Positions 58,980 to 64,000 of a DNA stretch of 64,000 bases are shown here, one piece after another (the first letter of the stretch is position 1; the number at the start of each line of letters is the position of its first letter). This DNA is from Rhizobium sp. AAP43. Its GTDB lineage: Bacteria; Pseudomonadota; Alphaproteobacteria; Rhizobiales; Rhizobiaceae. The notes beneath the pieces were generated by a model that worked only from the letters and a program-made list of their open reading frames with translations, ran no database searches and was not told the DNA's origin. Location of the stretch: NCBI RefSeq assembly GCF_001296045.1, contig NZ_LJHS01000005.1, forward strand, positions 186,001 to 250,000, given 5' to 3'. The translations under genes were made by a program, and so were the position numbers.

Positions 58980-60001
58980 CGCACCATCTCCAACAACTCC
59001 CGTGCTGCCGCCTCATCCGTGATCAGCGTATTGCCGCCGATCCGGCGCATGGTGGCGCGGATTGCCATGGCGCGATGCGCGCCGCCAGACGCAATCACGA
59101 TGTGTTGTGCCTTTTTCAGCGTATCCAGATCAATCGCCATCGCCCGTTCATTGATCGGGTGTGCAACCGGATTTCCGTCTTCGTCGATGAAGTTGAACAT
59201 GGTGTCGCAAACGCATCCTGCGTCCACCAGTTCTGTCAGCGTTTCATGGCTGATGAAGCCTTCCGACAGAGAGGTGGAGTGCGGTCCGATATCGCCGCAG
59301 GACACGACCGCGAGGTCGAGGTTTTCGGCGAGGTCATAAAGCGTCTTCAACCCGCATTGCTCGATCAGCGCCTTCTTCGTTGCAAGGCTGTCGACCATCA
59401 GCGGTGCAAGGAACATGTAGCATTCGGCGCCAAGCTGGCTTGCCAGTCGCCAGGTATAGTCGATCGGGTTGGTCTGGTGGACGGCGACAATGCCGCCGAG
59501 CAGGGACACCACCTTGCAGTTTTCCCGCCGCGGCGGGCGGAAGGCTGACAGCGAGGCGGTCATGGTGCGGCCCCAGCCGACACCAATCGTCATGTCGTCG
59601 GTGATTGCCTCTGTCAGGAACTGGCCAAGCGCCAGACCGACGGCCTTGGCGATGGCGTCGGCGTCCGTCTTTTCCGGCGAGGGCACGACGATGGCTTCGT
59701 CGAGGCCGTAGGCTTTCTCGAGTCGGATCGCGAGATCGATGCTATCGGCCATGCCTTCGCTGATCCAGATCTGCACTTCGGCACGCTTGCGCGCCTCCTC
59801 AAGCATGCGGATCACCGTCTGCCGGCTGACTCCCAGCCTGTCAGCCACGTCTTTCTGCGTCAGGCCCTCGTTGTAATAGAGCCATGCGGCGCGGATACGG
59901 AGTGAACCGGCATCCGTAAGCGTCGTGTGATGATCGCGTCTGAGCTTCGCCAAGATCTCTCTCGAATTGTGGAACTTCCGAGCCTCACTATCCGTTCTCA
60001 T
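58976..60001 (-). CDS. SorC/DeoR-type sugar-binding transcriptional regulator
   Basis: A 341-residue regulator. The HTH is AAWLYYNEGLTQKDVADRLGVSRQTVIRMLEEARKRAEV. A large sugar-phosphate-binding domain follows with IGVGWGRTMTASLSAF, VVSLLGGIVAVHQTNP, CYMFLAPLMVDS, VVSCGDIGPHSTSL and HINERAMAIDLD-like sequence (VAHPINERAMAIDLDTLKK). It is divergent from the transaldolase gene. The 130-base gap holds AT-rich sequence with two ATGTCxxG/A-type elements (60009-60035), a possible operator. It is likely induced by a sugar or polyol phosphate and controls the adjacent pathway. Confidence 0.9.
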   Translation of the reverse strand: MRTDSEARKFHNSREILAKLRRDHHTTLTDAGSLRIRAAWLYYNEGLTQKDVADRLGVSRQTVIRMLEEARKRAEVQIWISEGMADSIDLAIRLEKAYGLDEAIVVPSPEKTDADAIAKAVGLALGQFLTEAITDDMTIGVGWGRTMTASLSAFRPPRRENCKVVSLLGGIVAVHQTNPIDYTWRLASQLGAECYMFLAPLMVDSLATKKALIEQCGLKTLYDLAENLDLAVVSCGDIGPHSTSLSEGFISHETLTELVDAGCVCDTMFNFIDEDGNPVAHPINERAMAIDLDTLKKAQHIVIASGGAHRAMAIRATMRRIGGNTLITDEAAARELLEMVR

Positions 60002-60131
60002 GATACTTATGTCAAATTGTAAGAACAGATGTCTTGACTTTGCCACCTTCGGATGGCGATAGTCTGGCCAAGCACGATCGGCCGCTCGGGCCGCTCGGCA
60101 ACCTGTTTTCGTCCAGCCGAAGGATCTCGCG

Positions 60132-61088
60132 ATGACCTCGAAACTCGAACAGCTTCGTTCCATGACGACCGTGGTCGCCGATACCGGCGATATCGAGGCC
60201 GTTGCCCGTCTGAAGCCGGTCGATTGCACCACCAATCCCTCGATCGTTTTGAAGGCGCTCGGCACCGATGCGTTCAAGGATGCCTTCCAGGAAGCCATCA
60301 CCTGGGGCAAGACCAAGGGCGGCCAGGATGATGCCGTGATTGGCGCGATTGCTGACCGTATGGCGATTTCTGTTGGCGCGGCTCTTGCAGCCCTGGTGCC
60401 CGGCCGTGTCTCGACCGAAGTGGATGCCGATCTCTCCTTCGACACCAAGGCCTCGATCGAAAAGGCGCATCAGATCATTGCCGGCTACAAGGAGCGCGGC
60501 ATCGAGAAGGATCGCATCCTGATCAAGCTCGCCTCGACCTGGGAAGGCATTCGCGCTGCCGAAGTGCTGCAGAAGGAAGGCATAGATTGCAATCTGACCC
60601 TGCTCTTCTCCAAGGCCCAGGCGATCGCCTGCGCCGAAGCCAAGGTCTTCCTCATCTCGCCCTTCGTCGGCCGTATCCTCGACTGGTACAAGAAGTCGAC
60701 CGGTGAGGACTACACTTCCGAGACCGATCCGGGCGTCGTCTCGGTTCGTTCGATCTACAACTATTACAAGGCAAACGGCATCGGCACGATCGTCATGGGC
60801 GCCTCCTTCCGCAATGCCGGCGAAATCGAAGCACTGGCCGGTTGCGACCGCCTGACCATCAGCCCGCAGCTGCTCGACGAGCTGAATGCTGCTGAAGGCA
60901 CGCTCACCCGCGCGCTGTCGCCCGATACCGTCAAGGCCGAGCCGCATGTCTCGCTCGACGAAAAGGCCTTCCGCTGGGCGATGAACGAAGATGCCATGGC
61001 GACCGAAAAGCTCGCCGAAGGCATTCGCGGCTTCGCCAAGGATCTGGGCACGCTGCGCGGTCAGATTGCCAAGGCATTGGCTGCCTGA
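60132..61088 (+). CDS. tal: Transaldolase
   Basis: A 318-residue TalB-type transaldolase of the pentose phosphate pathway. It has [52 protein letters not shown], the Schiff base lysine in [38 protein letters not shown] and [14 protein letters not shown]. All catalytic segments are complete. ATG 60132 is preceded by AGGATCTCGCG. It is followed by a terminator at 61124. Divergent SorC control suggests it serves sugar or polyol catabolism beyond housekeeping. Confidence 0.95.
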   Translation: MTSKLEQLRSMTTVVADTGDIEAVARLKPVDCTTNPSIVLKALGTDAFKDAFQEAITWGKTKGGQDDAVIGAIADRMAISVGAALAALVPGRVSTEVDADLSFDTKASIEKAHQIIAGYKERGIEKDRILIKLASTWEGIRAAEVLQKEGIDCNLTLLFSKAQAIACAEAKVFLISPFVGRILDWYKKSTGEDYTSETDPGVVSVRSIYNYYKANGIGTIVMGASFRNAGEIEALAGCDRLTISPQLLDELNAAEGTLTRALSPDTVKAEPHVSLDEKAFRWAMNEDAMATEKLAEGIRGFAKDLGTLRGQIAKALAA

Positions 61089-61123
61089 TCGTCGGGGAAC
61101 CGTTCCCTCAATTTGGAGTTTGG

Positions 61124-61160
61124 AAATGGCCCTAGCAAAAGCTCGGGCCATTTTCGTTTT
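61124..61160 (+). terminator. Intrinsic terminator of tal
   Basis: Arms AAATGGCCC (61124-61132) and GGGCCATTT (61145-61153), followed by T-rich TTCGTTTTCG. It is 35 bases after the stop. Confidence 0.85.
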
Positions 61161-61195
61161 CGCTAGGCTGTTCGCCTATCTGAGGGAGGAAAGAG

Positions 61196-61588
61196 ATGGC
61201 GATCATTACGGGTGGCTGCGCCTGCGGCAAGGTGCGGTTCGAGGCCGAAGGCGAGCCAGACCGCGTCGGCATTTGCCATTGCCTTGACTGCCGGAAGTAT
61301 CATGGTGCCCTTTTTTACGCCGCAGCGATCTATCGGGATAATCAGGTGAGGATTACCGGCGAAGCCCAGATGTATGACGGGCGCTTCTTCTGTCCTGTCT
61401 GCGGCTCGCGTGTCTTCAATCGCAGCGGAGATGAGGTCGAGCTTCATGTGGGCTCATTCGACGATATTAACGTGTTGCAGCCGAGCTACGAGCTCTGGAC
61501 GATCCGGCGGGAAAGCTGGATGCCTGAGTTTCCGGTTGCCGAGCGCTTTGATCGGGATCGGCCTGCCGAGGGGCGAGGGGAGGATTGA
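61196..61588 (+). CDS. GFA family protein (CENP-V/GFA zinc fold)
   Basis: A 130-residue zinc protein. The cysteine pattern GGCACGKVRFEAEG, GICHCLDCRKYHGALF and FFCPVCGSRVF is that of glutathione-dependent formaldehyde-activating enzyme-like (GFA/CENP-V) proteins. Despite the name, most members have unknown reactions. ATG 61196 follows GGAGGAAAGAG. It sits alone after tal and ends 19 bases before a convergent gene. Confidence 0.92.
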   Translation: MAIITGGCACGKVRFEAEGEPDRVGICHCLDCRKYHGALFYAAAIYRDNQVRITGEAQMYDGRFFCPVCGSRVFNRSGDEVELHVGSFDDINVLQPSYELWTIRRESWMPEFPVAERFDRDRPAEGRGED

Positions 61589-61607
61589 GCATCCAGGAAC
61601 GTATCGT

Positions 61608-62078
61608 TCACGGACGCCGTGGCCGCTCAAACGGATCGATCACGATGACCGGATCGGTCGGTGCATTCCGATCCGCTTCTGGTGGGGCGAAGCCCGGTTC
61701 TTCCAGCAAAAACCGACCATCCACCCAGCCTGAGATGCGTGGGCGGGTGACGGTGGCGATGCGGCACCAGTAGCCGCCACGGCTGTCCTTGCAGGAGAGG
61801 CGTTCGATTGGGGTGCCATCTTCAAGCGCGTGGATGACGCGAAAATTGGGGCCGGCTCCCGTATGGACAGAAAGCTGTGTGCCGGGTGGTAGGCCGCGGA
61901 CATGCCAGAGATAGGTATCCATCATCTGACTGCCGCCATCGAGGCTCGGGGCGGGGATGACTTGCGGCTGCTGGGCTTGTGCCGGGGTGGGCAGCAGTTG
62001 AGTTGTGCAGAGAAGTGCGGCAGCCGCGATGAGGGTCTTGGTGCTCTTGTATCTCACGCGATTCTGTTCGCAGCGCAT
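61608..62078 (-). CDS. Secreted SH3-domain protein
   Basis: A 156-residue exported protein. The N-terminal signal peptide (KTLIAAAALLCTTQLLPTPAQA) is followed by a bacterial SH3 domain with LSVHTGAGPNFRVIHALEDGTPIERLSC and GGYWCRIATVTRPRISGWVDGRFL. A proline-rich tail ends it. SH3b domains bind cell wall or peptides in the periplasm. Two cysteines (SCKD and YWCR) may pair. ATG 62078 (MRCEQNRVRYK) has GAGGAGAACGAG upstream and is better than 62099. Confidence 0.85.
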   Translation of the reverse strand: MRCEQNRVRYKSTKTLIAAAALLCTTQLLPTPAQAQQPQVIPAPSLDGGSQMMDTYLWHVRGLPPGTQLSVHTGAGPNFRVIHALEDGTPIERLSCKDSRGGYWCRIATVTRPRISGWVDGRFLLEEPGFAPPEADRNAPTDPVIVIDPFERPRRP

Positions 62079-62230
62079 CTCGTTCTCCTCGTTCGGCATT
62101 ATGATAAGGAGGAGCGAGGTCCGTTGCCACTGGTTTGGTCTGTCAGGGTAAACGGCAGAGAGATCGTCTTGCTCGTCCCCGGGTTAAGCCCGAGGACGAG
62201 GATAGCGTTCATCGGACGCCCGCATTGTTC

Positions 62231-63655
62231 TCAATGCGCGATCATCACATGGCGCACCGTCGTGTAATCTTCCAGCGCGTAGATCGACATGTCCTTGCCA
62301 TAGCCGGATTGCTTCATGCCGCCATGGGGCATTTCGTTGCAGAGCATGAAGTGGGTGTTGATCCAGGTGCAGCCGTAGCGAAGCTTGGCGGCGGTCTGCA
62401 TGGCGCGGGAGATGTCCTTGGTCCAGACCGAGGAGGCAAGGCCGTAGTCGCTGTCGTTTGCCCAGGTGACCGCCTGGTCTGCGTCTGAGAAGCGGGTGAC
62501 GGAGACCACCGGGCCGAAGACTTCGCGACGGACGATTTCGTCGTCTTGCGTCGCGCCGGCAATGACGGTCGGCGTGTAGAAGAAGCCCTTGTCCGAGCCG
62601 ATCTTGCCGCCGGTGACGACTTCCATGTGCTTGTGTTCGGCAGCGCGCGTTACGAAGCTTTCGACGCGGTCGCGCTGGCGCTTGGAGATCAGCGGACCGA
62701 TCTCGTTTTCCGCGTCATCGGCCTGGTTGAATTTGATCGTCGATACGGCGCTTGCGAGATCGGCGACGAAACGGTCGTAGATCTTGTCAGCCGCATAGAT
62801 GCGGCAGGCGGCGGTGCAATCCTGGCCGGCATTGTAATAACCGAAGGTGCGGATGGCGGCGACAACCGCGTCGATATCGGCGTCATCGTGGATGATGACA
62901 GGCGCCTTGCCGCCGAGTTCCAGGTGCGTGCGCTTCACCGTCTTCGCAGCGGCGGTCATCACCTTCTTGCCCGTGGCGATGTCGCCGGTGATCGACAGCA
63001 TCTGGATCTTCGGATTGTTGATCAGCGCGTTGCCGACGCTTTCGCCGCGGCCGAGCACGACATTGACCACGCCCTCGGGCAGGATCTCGGCCATGACCTT
63101 GGCGAGTTTCAGCGCCGTCAGCGGCGTCTGTTCGGAGGGCTTGAAGACGATGGTGTTGCCGCCGGCCAGCGCCGGTGCCAGCTTCCAGGCCATCATCATC
63201 AGCGGATAGTTCCACGGCGCAATCGAGCCGATGACGCCGACAGCGTCGCGGCGGATCATCGAGGTGAAGCCCGGCAGATATTCGCCCGAGACCGGCGCCT
63301 GCAGCGTGCGGATCGCACCGGCAAAGAAGCGGTAGCAATCGACGATCGCCGGGATTTCATCGTTCAAAACGGCATTGATCGGCTTGCCGCAGTTCAGGCT
63401 TTCAAGGGCGGCGAAGCCGGCGGCATCCTTTTCGATCGCATCGGCAATGGCGAGCAGATAGCCGGCGCGCTGGCCGGGGGTGGTCTGCGACCAGGAGGCA
63501 AAAGCGCCTTCGGCAGCGTCAACGGCTTGTTCGACCTGGGCGAGCGAGGCTTCCGGTAGGTCGATAATGACCTCGCCCGTCTTCGGATTGAGGATTTTCT
63601 CGTCCGTCTCTGTTCCGGCTTCGAAGCTCGCGCCGATCAGCATCTGGGTGTCCAT
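62231..63655 (-). CDS. patD: Gamma-aminobutyraldehyde dehydrogenase
   Basis: A 474-residue NAD-dependent aldehyde dehydrogenase, strikingly like E. coli YdcW/PatD, converting 4-aminobutanal from putrescine to [71 protein letters not shown] (catalytic Glu), [17 protein letters not shown] (catalytic Cys) and [24 protein letters not shown] all match. [14 protein letters not shown] at 63655 is the family start. It lies 66 bases downstream of a putrescine-type permease gene that should belong to the same operon. Confidence 0.94.
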   Translation of the reverse strand: MDTQMLIGASFEAGTETDEKILNPKTGEVIIDLPEASLAQVEQAVDAAEGAFASWSQTTPGQRAGYLLAIADAIEKDAAGFAALESLNCGKPINAVLNDEIPAIVDCYRFFAGAIRTLQAPVSGEYLPGFTSMIRRDAVGVIGSIAPWNYPLMMMAWKLAPALAGGNTIVFKPSEQTPLTALKLAKVMAEILPEGVVNVVLGRGESVGNALINNPKIQMLSITGDIATGKKVMTAAAKTVKRTHLELGGKAPVIIHDDADIDAVVAAIRTFGYYNAGQDCTAACRIYAADKIYDRFVADLASAVSTIKFNQADDAENEIGPLISKRQRDRVESFVTRAAEHKHMEVVTGGKIGSDKGFFYTPTVIAGATQDDEIVRREVFGPVVSVTRFSDADQAVTWANDSDYGLASSVWTKDISRAMQTAAKLRYGCTWINTHFMLCNEMPHGGMKQSGYGKDMSIYALEDYTTVRHVMIAH

Positions 63656-63721
63656 GTCGTTCTCCCTTTTATCAGACTTCATTTGGGACGGCGCCCGTTT
63701 AGAAGAGGCGGTGCCGGTTGT

Positions 63722-64000
63722 TCATTTGCCACTGCCGGCGATCTGGTCGGTATCGCGGGTCAGGTAATAGGCCGCCAGGATTGGCAGGAAGGTGACGATG
63801 ACCACGACCATTGCGACGACATTGGTCACCGGGCGCTGGCGGGGGCGGATCAGTTCTTCGAGCATCCAGATGGGCAGGGTCGTCTGCTGGCCGGCAGTAA
63901 ATGTGGTGACGATGACTTCGTCAAACGACAGTGCAAAGGCGAGCATGCCGCCGGCGAGCAAGGCTGTTGCAATGTTCGGCAGGATGACGTGCCGGAAGGT
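63722..64000 (-). CDS. Putrescine-type ABC transporter permease (YdcV/PotC-like; 5' end outside window)
   Basis: The last 92 codons of a permease, still open at base 64000. The visible start [18 protein letters not shown] is the EAA loop end, followed by [29 protein letters not shown] and a last helix [20 protein letters not shown]. This [10 protein letters not shown] pattern is typical of YdcV/PotC/PotI permeases. With patD next to it, the unit resembles the E. coli ydcSTUV-ydcW putrescine uptake and breakdown operon. Upstream genes are not in the window. Confidence 0.88.
   Translation of the reverse strand, partial: TFRHVILPNIATALLAGGMLAFALSFDEVIVTTFTAGQQTTLPIWMLEELIRPRQRPVTNVVAMVVVIVTFLPILAAYYLTRDTDQIAGSGK

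Overview
The window reads as chromosomal DNA of an alphaproteobacterium of the order Hyphomicrobiales, most likely Rhizobiaceae (Rhizobium/Agrobacterium-like). The reasons are the GC-rich codon use, a complete PhyR-NepR-EcfG general stress response locus with several GGAAC-N16/17-CGTT promoters, an ScfR-type regulator facing propionyl-CoA carboxylase, a mosaic palindromic intergenic repeat of a kind common in rhizobia, and many ABC uptake systems tied to amine, amide and sugar-acid catabolism. No rRNA, tRNA, CRISPR array, transposase or integrase was seen.

Layout. 1-7.3 kb: a minus-strand propionyl-CoA carboxylase operon (pccB ... pccA, with pccA running off the left edge). Between the two subunits it carries a YghU-type glutathione enzyme, two tandem paralogs of unknown function and a DUF4160/DUF2442 pair. 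The short-chain fatty acyl regulator scfR diverges from it. 7.4-9.3 kb: an AT-richer accessory insert with a small HicA-like protein gene overlapping an unrecognised 355-residue protein gene, followed by about 500 bases of gene-poor DNA. 9.3-14.2 kb: 3-hydroxyisobutyryl-CoA hydrolase, a palindromic repeat, a D-2-hydroxyacid dehydrogenase, and a divergent pair of transcription units that appear to encode a Rieske oxygenase split into two proteins, with a GST and a small acylphosphatase-like protein.

14.2-22.5 kb: a general stress response region. Two nepR anti-sigma genes, phyR, an HWE-type histidine kinase and ecfG sit among small stress proteins (CsbD, DUF883, a holin-like protein, two DUF1328 peptides), a zinc metallopeptidase, a degenerate receiver protein and a Crp/Fnr regulator. 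Five good and two near-consensus EcfG promoters can be read directly. 22.5-25.7 kb: proton-translocating transhydrogenase pntA-pntB, then a remnant of a RelE/HigB-like toxin. 25.9-29.5 kb: part of a non-phosphorylating L-fucose-type pathway (2,4-diketo-3-deoxy-fuconate hydrolase, SDR dehydrogenase, IclR regulator, lactonase-like amidohydrolase).

29.5-40.6 kb: an apparent seven-gene operon with a polyamine-type ABC importer, two paralogous YtcJ-like amidohydrolases and a TetR regulator; an amidase and an M19 dipeptidase lie on the other strand. 40.6-46.7 kb: a lone phnM, a MaoC-phosphate acetyltransferase/acetate kinase operon behind an FNR/FixK-type box, a P1 peptidase and a PAP2 phosphatase. 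46.7-53.8 kb: a dipeptide-type ABC importer divided between strands (binding protein and permeases on minus, M20 amidohydrolase and a fused double ATPase on plus). 53.8-64 kb: housekeeping and mixed genes (nitrilase-family protein, EI24 protein, endonuclease III, DUF2244, Ada/Ogt repair protein, a ParD/ParE-type pair, SorC regulator with transaldolase, GFA protein, SH3 protein), ending with gamma-aminobutyraldehyde dehydrogenase and the end of a putrescine-type ABC permease that continues past the right edge.

All functional names are family-level recognition by reading the proteins; no database search was run.
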